Shown piece by piece: positions 49,156 through 58,633 of a stretch of 64,000 nucleotides of DNA. Both the position numbers and the translations under genes were made by a program. The notes beneath the pieces were generated by a model. It had not been told where the DNA came from. It did no database searches and saw only the letters and a program-made list of their open reading frames with translations. Source of the stretch: Pelagimonas sp017744045 (GTDB taxonomy: Bacteria; Pseudomonadota; Alphaproteobacteria; Rhodobacterales; Rhodobacteraceae); assembly GCF_017744045.1 (NCBI RefSeq), contig NZ_JAGHRD010000014.1. One strand, given 5' to 3'. Each line of letters begins with the position of its first letter. Position 1 is the stretch's first letter.

Positions 49156-49934
49156 GCGCCATCCGACAAGGATTTCACAAAGTCCAGAACTTCGGAAACC
49201 GGCTTGCCGCTGGCCATTTCGCTGACAATCGCAGAACCAACCACGCAGCCATCAGCCACCGACGCAATATCACGAGACGTGTCCGGAGTGCGGATGCCAA
49301 AGCCGACAATGACAGGCAGGTCGGTTTTGGCTTTGATGCGGGCAACCTCGGGGCCCACATCGGTGGCCTGCGCTGCGGCGGCGCCGGTGATGCCGGTGAT
49401 CGACACGTAATATACAAACCCTGATGTATTCTGCAGAACCTTGGGCAGGCGGTCATCATCGGTTGTTGGCGTGGCAAGGCGAATGAAGTTCAGCCCGGCC
49501 TTTTGTGCGGGAATGCACAATTCGGCATCTTCTTCCGGTGGCAGATCAACCACGATCAAACCATCAATCCCGGCCTCTTTGGCATCCACCAGGAATTTAT
49601 CGACGCCACGCGAATAGATCGGGTTGTAATAGCCCATCAACACAATCGGTGTCGTATCATCTTCGCTGCGGAATGCTCGCACCATTTGCAGGGTTTTTTC
49701 CAGCGTCATGCCTGCATCCAAGGCGCGCTGACCCGCAAGCTGAATGGTCGCCCCATCGGCCATTGGATCGGTGAAAGGCAGACCAAGCTCGATCACATCG
49801 ACACCGGCACCGGGCAATCCGCGCATCAACTCCAGCGACCGCTCGGTGTCAGGATCGCCTGCCATGATATAGGCAACAAAGGCTTTGGTGCCCTGTTCAG
49901 CGAGTTGAGCGAATTTGGTGTCGATGCGAGTCAT
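49143..49934 (-). CDS. trpA: Tryptophan synthase alpha chain
   Basis: 263 residues from ATG 49934 (GGAGA just upstream). It cleaves indole-3-glycerol phosphate for TrpB. Catalytic Glu49 (DVIELGLPFTDPMADG) and Asp60 are present, with GITGAAAAQ and VGFGIRTPD as the phosphate-binding loops. It is separated from trpB by 15 kb. Confidence 0.97.
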   Translation of the reverse strand: MTRIDTKFAQLAEQGTKAFVAYIMAGDPDTERSLELMRGLPGAGVDVIELGLPFTDPMADGATIQLAGQRALDAGMTLEKTLQMVRAFRSEDDTTPIVLMGYYNPIYSRGVDKFLVDAKEAGIDGLIVVDLPPEEDAELCIPAQKAGLNFIRLATPTTDDDRLPKVLQNTSGFVYYVSITGITGAAAAQATDVGPEVARIKAKTDLPVIVGFGIRTPDTSRDIASVADGCVVGSAIVSEMASGKPVSEVLDFVKSLSDGAHSA

Positions 49935-50119
49935 GGCTGTCTCCAAAGGGTGGTCATGCCCTGTTGCCGGAAGCGTTGGGGAAAATCAATGCCAAGAGAG
50001 ATCTATCCGGGCAAGGGCCGAAAATAGATGTGCCGTTTGTGACGGTTTTTTGACAGGGGTCAAAGCGGGGTATCGCCGAGAGGGTTAGGATATGCGCGAC
50101 AACAGTGAAAGGAAGATGT

Positions 50120-51112
50120 ATGACCACCGCGCGAACCGCCTCGACCAACTCCAAATCGCCCGCAGCCAAGCCGCAAACCGTGACAAAAGCCGTTGAGGCG
50201 GATAAGGGCGCAGCTCCGGCTTCTGAGGTCCAAGAGGCCAAGCCGACAGTGGCCGCGCGCCCGTCGCCTGACGATATCCGCCGGGCTTTTGAGACGGGCG
50301 AATACCCCTATTCGGAAAAGCTGTCGCGCAAGGCTTACGAAAATGAAAAGGCCCAGCTTCAGGCTGAATTGCTGAAGGTTCAGCATTGGGCATTGGAGAC
50401 CGGGCAGAAATTTGTTCTGCTGTTCGAGGGGCGGGATGCGGCAGGCAAAGGCGGCACAATCAAACGCTTTACCGAACATTTGAACCCGCGTCATGCCCGC
50501 GTGGTCGCACTGAACAAACCCACCGACGAAGAGCGCGGCCAGTGGTATTTCCAGCGCTATATCAATCACTTGCCGACCGAGGGTGAGATTGTTCTATATG
50601 ACCGCTCTTGGTATAACCGGGCGGGCGTTGAGCGTGTCATGGGGTTCTGCGAACCCAATGATTACCTGGAATTCATGCGCCAAACGCCGGATTTGGAGCG
50701 CATGTTGGTCCGTTCGGGTATCCGGCTTTATAAATACTGGTTCTCGGTCACTCAGGACGAACAGCGCACCCGGTTCAAAAGCCGTGAAACCGACCCGTTG
50801 AAACAGTGGAAGCTAAGCCCGATTGATAAGGCATCCTTGGGTAAGTGGGACGATTACACCGAGGCCAAAGAGGCGATGTTCTTTTACACGGACACCGCTG
50901 ATGCGCCTTGGACTGTGATCAAGTCAAACGACAAAAAGCGCGCCCGGATCAATTGTATGCGGCATTTCCTGTCGACAATCGATTACCCGGGCAAGGACCC
51001 GGAATTGGCAAAACTTCCTGATCCATTGATCGTCGGCGGGGCCAGCCATGTGATCCACAAATCCGATCACATTCTGGGAACGGCGCTGCATCCGGATTCC
51101 AGAAAATCCTAA
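50120..51112 (+). CDS. ppk2: Polyphosphate kinase 2
   Basis: 330 residues; ATG 50120 follows GGAAG. After a Lys/Ala/Pro-rich N-terminal 45 residues comes the PPK2 domain: Walker A FEGRDAAGKGGTIKRF, Walker B IVLYDRSWYNRAGVERVMGF, and the lid module with DEQRTRFKSRETDPLKQWKLSP. It interconverts polyphosphate and nucleotide di/triphosphates. A TTTGAC-N4-GTCAAA palindrome at about 50050 lies upstream, of unknown use. Confidence 0.95.
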   Translation: MTTARTASTNSKSPAAKPQTVTKAVEADKGAAPASEVQEAKPTVAARPSPDDIRRAFETGEYPYSEKLSRKAYENEKAQLQAELLKVQHWALETGQKFVLLFEGRDAAGKGGTIKRFTEHLNPRHARVVALNKPTDEERGQWYFQRYINHLPTEGEIVLYDRSWYNRAGVERVMGFCEPNDYLEFMRQTPDLERMLVRSGIRLYKYWFSVTQDEQRTRFKSRETDPLKQWKLSPIDKASLGKWDDYTEAKEAMFFYTDTADAPWTVIKSNDKKRARINCMRHFLSTIDYPGKDPELAKLPDPLIVGGASHVIHKSDHILGTALHPDSRKS

Positions 51113-51136
51113 ACGAGGCGCTAGTGGCTTGCGCGG

Positions 51137-51778
51137 TCAGCTTACGACACGCGCAAGCCAATCCTGAACAGGCTTTAGCCCGGAAAACACGTCCTTCAGG
51201 GTCGCTTCTGGATCACTGCTCAATCCCGCCTCAAGATCGTCTCGCCAGGCCACCAATCCCTTGCGCCGCAGTAACGTGGCGCTTGGATGGTCAGACGGGT
51301 AGGGGGCGGGGACGCGTTTAAGCTCTGGCTCTTCTACGCGCCACGCGCCATCGGTCAAGATTTTTTGCAAGTCTTCCCCACCCATCGCCACCGCCGCGCG
51401 ATAGGCCTCAAGATGGGGTTTCTCAAAACCCATGATGCCCGCCCCGGCGGTCGCATAGCCAGTCGCAATCCCCAGCATCCAACTGCGCCCGTCAGGCAAG
51501 GACCACAACAGATGCAGATGCGTGTGATAGGGGGTCTTGTCCTTGGAAAACCGGACATCACGATGCGGGCGGAAGAGTTTCGGTTTCGGGGGCGTTCCGC
51601 TGATCGCCTCCAGAAACTCCGCGACACCCGCCAATAACCGTTCTGCCGGGCGTTTGAGCTCGGTGTCATAGCGTGCCTTATTGGCCTGAAACCATTCCTT
51701 TGAATTGTTCTTTTCCAACTCTGAAAGAAACTGGCGCGCATCTTGAAAAAGGGTTTTCGTCTCAACACTTGTCGACAT
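51137..51778 (-). CDS. DUF2461 family protein
   Basis: 213 residues; the start at 51778 is chosen because the family begins near FQDARQFLSELEKNNSKEWFQANKARYD. Further DUF2461 landmarks are FRPHRDVRFSKDKTPYHTH, GIATGYATAGAGIMGFEKPHLEAYR and LKRVPAPYPSDHPSATLLRRKGLVAW. The function is unknown. It lies between ppk2 (convergent) and a MATE gene (divergent). Confidence 0.9.
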   Translation of the reverse strand: MSTSVETKTLFQDARQFLSELEKNNSKEWFQANKARYDTELKRPAERLLAGVAEFLEAISGTPPKPKLFRPHRDVRFSKDKTPYHTHLHLLWSLPDGRSWMLGIATGYATAGAGIMGFEKPHLEAYRAAVAMGGEDLQKILTDGAWRVEEPELKRVPAPYPSDHPSATLLRRKGLVAWRDDLEAGLSSDPEATLKDVFSGLKPVQDWLARVVS

Positions 51779-51901
51779 TTGCAATCCTTTGGTCACGAAA
51801 ACTAAATCGATTGTAGCACGAATGGTGGCAGAACTGCTGCACATAATTTGGGCGGTTTGCGAATCCTTGCGCCGCTGCGAAATGCGCTCTAACTCGGGTA
51901 A

Positions 51902-53266
51902 ATGAGCACAAGTGAGATGACATATGTTCAGCACGGCCGCGCCGTGTTGGTTCTTGGCCTGCCTTTGGTTGGCGGACATTTGGCGCAATTCGCCATTGGT
52001 CTGACCGATTCCATCATGATGGGCTGGTATGGGGTGGCTGAATTGGCCGCCATGACGCTTGCTGGCTCTTTGTTCTTTTCCTTGCTGTTGTTCGGCTCGG
52101 GTTTTGCCTTTGCCGTCATGCCCATGGTGGCGGATTACGCGACCAAGAATGATGATCAACAGATCCGCCGCGCCACTCGCATGGCGCTTTGGTGGTCGGG
52201 CCTGTTCTTTGCCGCCGTCATGCCGCTTATGTGGTTTTCCGGCACTTTGCTCAGCGCAGTTGGCCAAGAGGACAGCGTCGCTCAAAATGCCCAAACCTAT
52301 CTGAGGATTGCCGGTTGGGGCATGCTGCCCGCGCTGGGCGTCATGGTATTGAAAAGCTATCTGGCGGGGCTCGAACATACGCGGATTGTGCTCTGGATCA
52401 CGGTGGCTTCTGCCGTGGTGAATGCCTTTGCCAACTACGCCCTGATTTTCGGCAATTGGGGCGCGCCAGAGCTGGGTTTGCAAGGGGCGGCGATTGCCTC
52501 GGTGCTGTCGACCGCTGCGGGGTTGTTGCTGACCATCCTTTATGCGCTCAGGAAACTGCCGCATCATCAGCTGTTTGTCCGGTTCTGGAAGTCCGATGGT
52601 GAAATGTTCGCGCGCATCTTCCGGCTTGGCCTGCCGATCGGTCTGACCACTCTGGCCGAAGTTGCTCTTTTCGCCATTTCGGCAGTGCTGATGGGCTGGC
52701 TGGGCGAGGTGCCCTTGGCAGCCCATGGTGCAGCCCTGCAGATCGCCAGCGCGACCTTTATGATGCATGTGGGCCTGTCCAATGCCGCCACGATCCGCGC
52801 AGGCAATGCCAAAGGCCGTCAGGATGCGGGTCACCTGATCAAAGGGGCCAAAGTCGTGACCTTCCTGTCCTTGTGCCTTGTGGCGATGGCGACCTCGGCC
52901 TTTTTGCTGTTCCCGGAAACGCTGCTGGGCATCTTCTTTGATCCGAAAGAAGAGCAATTGGATGAGTTGCTGCGCATTGGCACGATCCTCTTGGCCCTGG
53001 CGGCGCTGTTCCAACTGGTGGACGCCATGCAGGTGATCCATCTTGGCCTTTTGCGCGGGCTGCTGGACACGCAGGTGCCGATGATCATGGCGGCCATTGC
53101 TTATTGGGGAATCGGGCTGCCATCCGCTTATATCTTTGGCTTTGTCGTCGATTGGGGCGCGGCTGGGATTTGGATTGGGTTGGTGCTTGGGCTGGCCGTG
53201 GCTGCCGCGCTTTTGATGTATCGGTTCTGGACCAAAGGGGCCGGGCCGCTTTTTGTAGAAAAATAG
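51902..53266 (+). CDS. MATE-family efflux transporter, NorM-like
   Basis: 454 residues, about 12 transmembrane segments. VLVLGLPLVGGHLAQFAIGLTDSIMMG and GLPIGLTTLAEVALFAISAVLMGWLG are the two repeat openings. LQIASATFMMHVGLSNAATIRAGNAKG is the conserved helix-8 region of NorM-type exporters. It probably expels cationic drugs. The start lacks a good binding site. Confidence 0.9.
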   Translation: MSTSEMTYVQHGRAVLVLGLPLVGGHLAQFAIGLTDSIMMGWYGVAELAAMTLAGSLFFSLLLFGSGFAFAVMPMVADYATKNDDQQIRRATRMALWWSGLFFAAVMPLMWFSGTLLSAVGQEDSVAQNAQTYLRIAGWGMLPALGVMVLKSYLAGLEHTRIVLWITVASAVVNAFANYALIFGNWGAPELGLQGAAIASVLSTAAGLLLTILYALRKLPHHQLFVRFWKSDGEMFARIFRLGLPIGLTTLAEVALFAISAVLMGWLGEVPLAAHGAALQIASATFMMHVGLSNAATIRAGNAKGRQDAGHLIKGAKVVTFLSLCLVAMATSAFLLFPETLLGIFFDPKEEQLDELLRIGTILLALAALFQLVDAMQVIHLGLLRGLLDTQVPMIMAAIAYWGIGLPSAYIFGFVVDWGAAGIWIGLVLGLAVAAALLMYRFWTKGAGPLFVEK

Positions 53267-53386
53267 CATCGGAAACCCTGAAAAGAGGCGGAATTGCCCT
53301 GTGTGCAAGGCTTGCACCCAAAGCCTTGCACGACTAGACAACGCCAGACTGAAATTCACCGATCTTTGTCGAAAAGGGGCGAGCAT

Positions 53387-54484
53387 ATGGGCTTTCGGAT
53401 GGGAATCGTGGGTCTGCCCAATGTGGGCAAGTCGACCCTGTTCAACGCATTGACCAAAACCGCGGCGGCGCAGGCGGCCAACTTTCCATTCTGTACCATC
53501 GAGCCAAATGTGGGCGATGTGGCCGTGCCGGATGCACGTTTGGACAAGCTGGCGGGTATCGCTGGCTCAGCCCAGATCATTCCGACCCGCATGACCTTTG
53601 TTGACATTGCTGGTCTGGTCAAAGGGGCCTCCAAGGGCGAAGGTCTGGGCAACCAGTTCCTGGCCAACATCCGCGAAACCGACGCCATCGCCCATGTGCT
53701 GCGCTGTTTCGAGGATGAGGACGTGACCCATGTCGATGGTCGTGTCGATCCGGTGTCGGATGCCGAAACCATCGAGACCGAGCTGATCATCGCCGATATG
53801 GAATCGCTGGAAAAGCGGTTGCAGAATATCGTGCGCAAGGTGCGTGGCGGCGACAAAGAGGCGGTGCAGCAGGAACGTCTGATGAAACAGGCGATGGAGA
53901 TGCTGGAACAGGGCAAACCAGCGCGTCTGGTCGAGGTCGATGACGAAGATCGCAAGGCCTGGAACATGCTGCAACTCTTGTCGACCAAGCCGGTCCTTTA
54001 TGTCTGCAACGTCGATGAGGGCGAGGCAGCCACTGGCAACCACCTGTCTGAACAGGTTGCCGAAATGGCCGCGGCACAGGGCAACACCCATGTTGTGATC
54101 TCCGCCAAGATCGAAGAGGAAATCAGCCAGCTTGAGGATGAAGAGGCTGAGATGTTCCTGGGCGAGTTGGGTCTCGAAGAGGCCGGCCTCGATCGTTTGA
54201 TCAAAGCCGGTTACGAGCTGTTGCAGCTGGAAACCTACTTCACCGTCGGCCCGAAAGAGGCCCGCGCCTGGACCATCAAGCAAGGCACTTTGGCCCCGCA
54301 AGCGGCGGGCGTCATCCATGGTGATTTTGAACGTGGGTTCATTCGCGCGGAGACCATCGCCTATGATGATTACGTCGCCTGCAACGGTGAATCCGGGGCC
54401 AAAGAGGCAGGTAAGATGCGCGCGGAGGGCAAGGGCTATCTCGTCAAAGACGGCGACGTGATGCACTTCCTGTTCAACACCTAA
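53387..54484 (+). CDS. ychF: Ribosome-associated ATPase YchF
   Basis: 365 residues from ATG 53387. Residues 9-17 are the P-loop GLPNVGKST, with switch region TRMTFVDIAGLVKGASKGEGLGN, the Obg-like coiled coil, and the TGS-like C-terminal domain (YFTVGPKEARAWTI, IRAETIAYDDYV). YchF binds the ribosome and prefers ATP. A terminator follows. Confidence 0.96.
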   Translation: MGFRMGIVGLPNVGKSTLFNALTKTAAAQAANFPFCTIEPNVGDVAVPDARLDKLAGIAGSAQIIPTRMTFVDIAGLVKGASKGEGLGNQFLANIRETDAIAHVLRCFEDEDVTHVDGRVDPVSDAETIETELIIADMESLEKRLQNIVRKVRGGDKEAVQQERLMKQAMEMLEQGKPARLVEVDDEDRKAWNMLQLLSTKPVLYVCNVDEGEAATGNHLSEQVAEMAAAQGNTHVVISAKIEEEISQLEDEEAEMFLGELGLEEAGLDRLIKAGYELLQLETYFTVGPKEARAWTIKQGTLAPQAAGVIHGDFERGFIRAETIAYDDYVACNGESGAKEAGKMRAEGKGYLVKDGDVMHFLFNT

Positions 54485-54508
54485 GGTTCTGACCTATTTA
54501 AGTTTTTA

Positions 54509-54540
54509 AACCCGTGCCATCCCGGCGCGGGTTTTCTTTT
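54509..54540 (+). terminator. Intrinsic terminator after ychF
   Basis: AACCCGTGCC (54509-54518) pairs with GGCGCGGGTT (54524-54533) with one T-G, followed by TTCTTTT. Confidence 0.85.
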
Positions 54541-54682
54541 GAATACCCTGTGGCCCTTTCGAGCCGCTGCTGACAATGTCATGTGCACGCATAAGAGAAA
54601 TCTTGTGTTTTGATCTTTATCAAAGATATGCGTAGAGAAACATTCGAAGAAACGCATGTAATTGCAACGCGCGAGACACCAG

Positions 54683-55660
54683 ATGCCCGACACTTCCACC
54701 AATCAGGCGCATAGCCGTCTGGAGCATTTCCCAGTGACGATCTTTGCCACCGTTATGGGGCTAACCGGGTTTTCGCTCGCTCTGCATCAATCAGAGCAAA
54801 TGTTGGCTTGGCCGGGCTACTTGTCAGGCGCCGTGCTCGTGCTTGCTGTAATAGTTTTCCTGACGGTGGGCGTGCTTTACGCACTCAAATTCCTGCGCCA
54901 CCGTTCTGCTGTCCGGGCAGAGTGGAACCATCCGGTGAAAATGGCCTTCTTCCCGGCGATCTCAATCGGGCTTCTGTTGATATCTGTCGCTTTGCGGGAT
55001 GTCGCCTTTGACCAGGCACGAATTCTGTGGTTGGTCGCGACGGCGATGCAGGCCGTCCTGACACTATCGGTCATCTCTGGATGGATTGGCAAACGCCCGT
55101 TTCAAACGGTCCAGATGTCGCCCGCTTGGTTCATACCGGCGGTTGGTAATGTCGTGGTCCCCGTCGCCGGGGTCAGCTTTGGCTTTCCTGAAATCAGCTG
55201 GCTGTTTTTCTCAGCCGGCATGATGTTCTGGCTCATCTTGCTAACTTTGGTTTTCAACCGATTGGTGTTTCACGACCCCTTGCCCGGGCGTTTATTGCCA
55301 ACCCTCGCGATCCTGATCGCGCCACCCGCCATAGGTTTTTTGTCCTGGTTGCAATTGAACGATGGTCAACTGGATGCCTTTGCCCGCATCCTGTTCTACA
55401 CAGCGATCATTTTCGCCACGATCACCTTGGTGCAACTGCCTGGGCTCATTAAATTGCCGTTTTCCCTATCGTTTTGGGCGCTGAGCTTTCCCGTGGCGGC
55501 GCTGACTTTGGCGACGCTAAAATACTCTGTGCTTGCAGGTTCAAGCGTGATCGAGGTTTTGGGATTTGCCTTTCTCGCGATTTTGGCAGTGATCCTTTTG
55601 GGCCTCTCTTGGCGCACTATGTTGGCGGCAATACGCGGGGAAATCTGCCGTCCGGAATAG
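54683..55660 (+). CDS. SLAC1/TDT-family transporter
   Basis: 325 residues with ten hydrophobic segments. LEHFPVTIFATVMGLTGFSLAL and SPAWFIPAVGNVVVPVAG match the tellurite-resistance/dicarboxylate transporter family and its SLAC1 anion-channel branch. The start at 54683 has only weak ribosome-binding support. The substrate (dicarboxylate or anion) is unknown. It converges on the GntR gene. Confidence 0.85.
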   Translation: MPDTSTNQAHSRLEHFPVTIFATVMGLTGFSLALHQSEQMLAWPGYLSGAVLVLAVIVFLTVGVLYALKFLRHRSAVRAEWNHPVKMAFFPAISIGLLLISVALRDVAFDQARILWLVATAMQAVLTLSVISGWIGKRPFQTVQMSPAWFIPAVGNVVVPVAGVSFGFPEISWLFFSAGMMFWLILLTLVFNRLVFHDPLPGRLLPTLAILIAPPAIGFLSWLQLNDGQLDAFARILFYTAIIFATITLVQLPGLIKLPFSLSFWALSFPVAALTLATLKYSVLAGSSVIEVLGFAFLAILAVILLGLSWRTMLAAIRGEICRPE

Positions 55661-55678
55661 TTTGGTCAGGCGAATACC

Positions 55679-56344
55679 CTAAAAATAGGCCGGGTTCTCT
55701 TCCTTGACCCGATCAATGGTGCCCAGGACCTGTTCCAAGTGCGTCTTGAGCAAGGGTATCGCGCGATCCAATCGGCCAGAGATAACCGCATCAAGGATAT
55801 CTTGATGCTGCTGCCAATCCGCATCGCTCAGATTCTGACGGGACAGCGATTGCAACCGTCCGACATGCCCATGTGCGTCGCGAACAATTGTCCAAATCGC
55901 TGGGCGGCTCTTTATATTTGTCAAAGTTTGATGAAATTCATTGTCCAGTAAATCAAAAGCTTCTGTTTCCTGATTTGAAACAGAGTGGCGCATTTTTTTG
56001 ACAATGTCACTCAGCTCTTTTATCTGGTTTTGGGAAAGGGGCTCTCTTTCGGCGAGGCTGGCGCATTCCAAAGATGTGCGCAGAAAGACCGCGTCACGCA
56101 GGCGCTGATCCGAAATCTTGGCAATGCGCGTTGCCCTTTGCGGCTTGATGTCCAGGTACCCGGCCAGCGACAAACGTCCAAAGGCATCTCTAACAGGTTG
56201 GCGTGACACGCCAAGTTGGGCTCCGACATCAGTTTCCGACATCCGCGTTCCCGGGGGAAGATGGAGGTTTTGTATGCCGTGAAGGATACTCTCAAAGACT
56301 TGGGAAGATACGGGGAGGTTTTCGATATTCGAGAGGTTTTTCAT
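55679..56344 (-). CDS. GntR-family regulator (FCD ligand domain)
   Basis: 221 residues. The N-terminal winged helix has LHLPPGTRMSETDVGAQLGVSRQPVRDAFGRL. The C-terminal FadR-like FCD domain (LRTSLECASLAERE, DNEFHQTL, HVGRLQSLS, HQDILDAV, THLEQVL) binds small carboxylates through the Asp/His metal site. It is divergent from glycerate 2-kinase and may control it. Confidence 0.9.
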   Translation of the reverse strand: MKNLSNIENLPVSSQVFESILHGIQNLHLPPGTRMSETDVGAQLGVSRQPVRDAFGRLSLAGYLDIKPQRATRIAKISDQRLRDAVFLRTSLECASLAEREPLSQNQIKELSDIVKKMRHSVSNQETEAFDLLDNEFHQTLTNIKSRPAIWTIVRDAHGHVGRLQSLSRQNLSDADWQQHQDILDAVISGRLDRAIPLLKTHLEQVLGTIDRVKEENPAYF

Positions 56345-56407
56345 GGCTTGGCAAATTTAATGAAAGTCCGTTGATTATAGAGTCTCTGCTTATTCATACA
56401 AATTTAA

Positions 56408-56427
56408 CCGTTAATAATGGTTAACGG
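56408..56427. promoter_or_regulatory. Inverted repeat in the GntR/glycerate kinase gap
   Basis: CCGTTAA (56408-56414) and TTAACGG (56421-56427) with a 6-base spacer, 64 bases from the GntR start. It is a possible operator. The rest of the 309-base gap is AT-rich near the regulator, with one TAGCGC/GCGCTA hairpin at about 56583. Confidence 0.4.
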
Positions 56428-56653
56428 GTGTGAATTCATTTCTGAGCGTGAATTGGCGGTTTATGCGGTAATTCGAAAATTGATAAGGCGCGACAATTGG
56501 CGAAATTCAGTGGAGGCTTTTTGCCGCCAACACCCAGTGTCCTGCCCCTCACAAAAGGACCTTCTGCATCGTGTTGACTGCTAGCGCTAAAGCGCGCTCT
56601 GCGCTAAGGGGGAGGGGCTCGTAACAACGCGCCTGCAGAGGAGACTTGCCCAA

Positions 56654-57889
56654 ATGACGATAGACGACCCGATCCAGCTTCTGCGTGACTTATTTGACAA
56701 GGCGGTAGAGGTCGCTGACCCGATGCAGTCCTTGGCGGCGCATTTGCCGGAAAAGCCAGAGGGGCGGGTTGTTGTTATTGGGGCGGGTAAGGCCAGTGCG
56801 CGTATGGCCGAAGCGGTCGAAGCCGCCTGGGGGCCGTGCGAGGGGCTGGTGATCACGCGCTATGGTTATGCGCGTCCCTGTCAGGGGATCGAAATTGTCG
56901 AGGCCGCGCATCCTGTTCCGGACGCCGCGGGACAGAAAGCCACAGAGCGATTGCTGGATCTGCTCTCGGGTTTGGGCGAAGGAGACTATGTCTTGGCACT
57001 GATTTCCGGCGGTGCGTCTGCTTTGCTGACCGCACCGGTTTTGGGGGTGAGCCTGGCTGAAAAGCAAGAAGTGAACGCAGCGCTTTTGGCCTCGGGCGCG
57101 CCGATTGATCGGATGAACACGGTGCGCAAACATCTCAGCCGCGTGAAGGGGGGGCAATTGGCCGCCGCCGCGCATCCGGCGGAGATGCTCGCCCTGCTGA
57201 TTTCGGACGTTCCGGGCGATGACCCGGCATATATCGGCTCTGGCCCGACGGTTGGTGAGGCCAGCACGCCCGCCGATGCGCGTGCGGTTCTGGACAATTG
57301 GAAGATTGACGTTCCTGACAGTGTCACAGCCGCCTTGGCCAAGGGCTCTTCTGTCGTGGCTCCAGACGACGGGCGGCTTGCGACAACCACCAATCACCTC
57401 TACGCCGCGCCGTCTCAATCTCTGGCCGCTGCCGCTGAGATGGTGGATTTCGAAGTCCGCCAGCTTGGTGACGCGTTAGAAGGCGAGGCGCGCGATGTGG
57501 CCGCGGAACATGCCAAGCTTGCCTTGTCTTTGCGTGGTCAGGGGCCGTTGCTTTTGTTGTCGGGCGGTGAGTTGACCGTCACGCGGCGCGGAAATGGTGT
57601 TGGTGGGCCAAACGCTGAATATTGCCTCGCTTTGGCCCTCGCGCTTGAGGGGGCCGAGGGGATCTATGCGCTGTCTTGTGATACGGATGGGGTTGATGGT
57701 GCCGCTGAGGTTGCCGGTGCGGTTGTGACGCCGGACACTCTCGCCAAAGCTCGGGCTGCAGGCGTCGATCCAGCCCAAGCCTTGGCAGAGAATGATGCCC
57801 ACAGCTTCTTTGAGAAGATAGATGATCAGGTTGTCACCGGGCCGACACTGACCAATGTGAATGATTTCCGCGCCATTCTGGTGCTTTGA
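56654..57889 (+). CDS. Glycerate 2-kinase (MOFRL type)
   Basis: 411 residues. The N-terminal DUF4147 domain shows VVVIGAGKASARMAEA, VEAAHPVPDAAG, ALISGGASALL and NTVRKHLSRVKGGQLA. The C-terminal MOFRL domain has LLLSGGELTVTRRGNGVGGPNAEYCLALAL and SCDTDGVDGAAEVAGA. It phosphorylates glycerate to 2-phosphoglycerate, in glyoxylate, serine or tartrate use. It is divergent from a GntR regulator. Confidence 0.92.
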   Translation: MTIDDPIQLLRDLFDKAVEVADPMQSLAAHLPEKPEGRVVVIGAGKASARMAEAVEAAWGPCEGLVITRYGYARPCQGIEIVEAAHPVPDAAGQKATERLLDLLSGLGEGDYVLALISGGASALLTAPVLGVSLAEKQEVNAALLASGAPIDRMNTVRKHLSRVKGGQLAAAAHPAEMLALLISDVPGDDPAYIGSGPTVGEASTPADARAVLDNWKIDVPDSVTAALAKGSSVVAPDDGRLATTTNHLYAAPSQSLAAAAEMVDFEVRQLGDALEGEARDVAAEHAKLALSLRGQGPLLLLSGGELTVTRRGNGVGGPNAEYCLALALALEGAEGIYALSCDTDGVDGAAEVAGAVVTPDTLAKARAAGVDPAQALAENDAHSFFEKIDDQVVTGPTLTNVNDFRAILVL

Positions 57890-57923
57890 TCTTGTGGGCG
57901 GGCCCTGTGGCCTGCCCACCAAC

Positions 57924-58310
57924 TCAATCGGTATCGGTCTTTAGTGAAAACAACACGGCATCCGCCGAGCTTTTGTTGATCGCCAAGGGCGTGTCATAAA
58001 GGATCGCCAACCGCAGCAGTGATTTGACATCCACATCATGGGGCAGGGCCGATAATGGGTCTATGAAAAAGATCAGGGCATCCAGCCGCTCTTCGGCAAT
58101 CATCGCCCCCAATTGCGCGTCGCCGCCCAAAGGGCCGCTGAGCAGACGTTCAACCGCCAAACCGGCCCCCTCCATCAACCGGCCGCCGGTCGTGCCGGTG
58201 GCATAGATGTGATGGTGGCTCAGCGCGTCGCGGTTTGCGCTGGCCCAGTCCACGATCAGGTCCTTTTTGGCATCATGGGCGACCAGCGCGATTTTCTTTT
58301 GATGGGGCAT
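57924..58310 (-). CDS. mgsA: Methylglyoxal synthase
   Basis: 128 residues from ATG 58310. LVAHDAKK, YATGTTGGRL (phosphate loop), catalytic Asp64 in SGPLGGDAQLG, and His91 in DPLSALPHDVDVKSLLRLA are all present. It converts dihydroxyacetone phosphate to methylglyoxal, an overflow route. It is convergent with glycerate kinase. Confidence 0.93.
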   Translation of the reverse strand: MPHQKKIALVAHDAKKDLIVDWASANRDALSHHHIYATGTTGGRLMEGAGLAVERLLSGPLGGDAQLGAMIAEERLDALIFFIDPLSALPHDVDVKSLLRLAILYDTPLAINKSSADAVLFSLKTDTD

Positions 58311-58546
58311 GCCTGTCTCTTTCAAGTGGATCACTGTGTTGGCGCCCAACAGACCCGGTTCTAATCATAATGTCGACCAGTTTTGGCACCGCTGCACCGG
58401 TTCGTTTGCAAGTGAGTCTTTCGGGTTTGGCGTTTGCGGTTGGGTGCGTGGCCCCGGGTGTTCCTACGCATAGCCCCGCAAACAGCGCTGATTTTTTAAG
58501 CGTCGCTCAAGAAAATAGCACTGTTTTTTAACCGCTTGGCAGAAAA

Positions 58547-58562
58547 TATACCAAATGGTCAA
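58547..58562 (+). promoter_or_regulatory. RutR-type operator upstream of preT
   Basis: TATACCAAATGGTCAA matches 14 of 16 positions of the RutR box TTGACCANNTGGTCAA, 72 bases before the preT start. It is the same motif as the two palindromes in front of the TetR genes. The rest of the 323-base gap (58311-58633) shows no gene. Confidence 0.75.
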
Positions 58563-58633
58563 AATTTATCGTTTGATAAAATCTGAAAACATGCTTGGCT
58601 ATGGATAAGCAAAACCGACAACAGGGGTTAGCC

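Noticed and set aside
51137..53386. A 749-codon open frame on the minus strand continuing beyond the DUF2461 gene
   Set aside because: Beyond residue 1 of DUF2461 (51778) it runs antisense through the MATE gene; its product is rich in Arg, Gln, His and Pro, typical of a mirror frame in GC-rich coding DNA.
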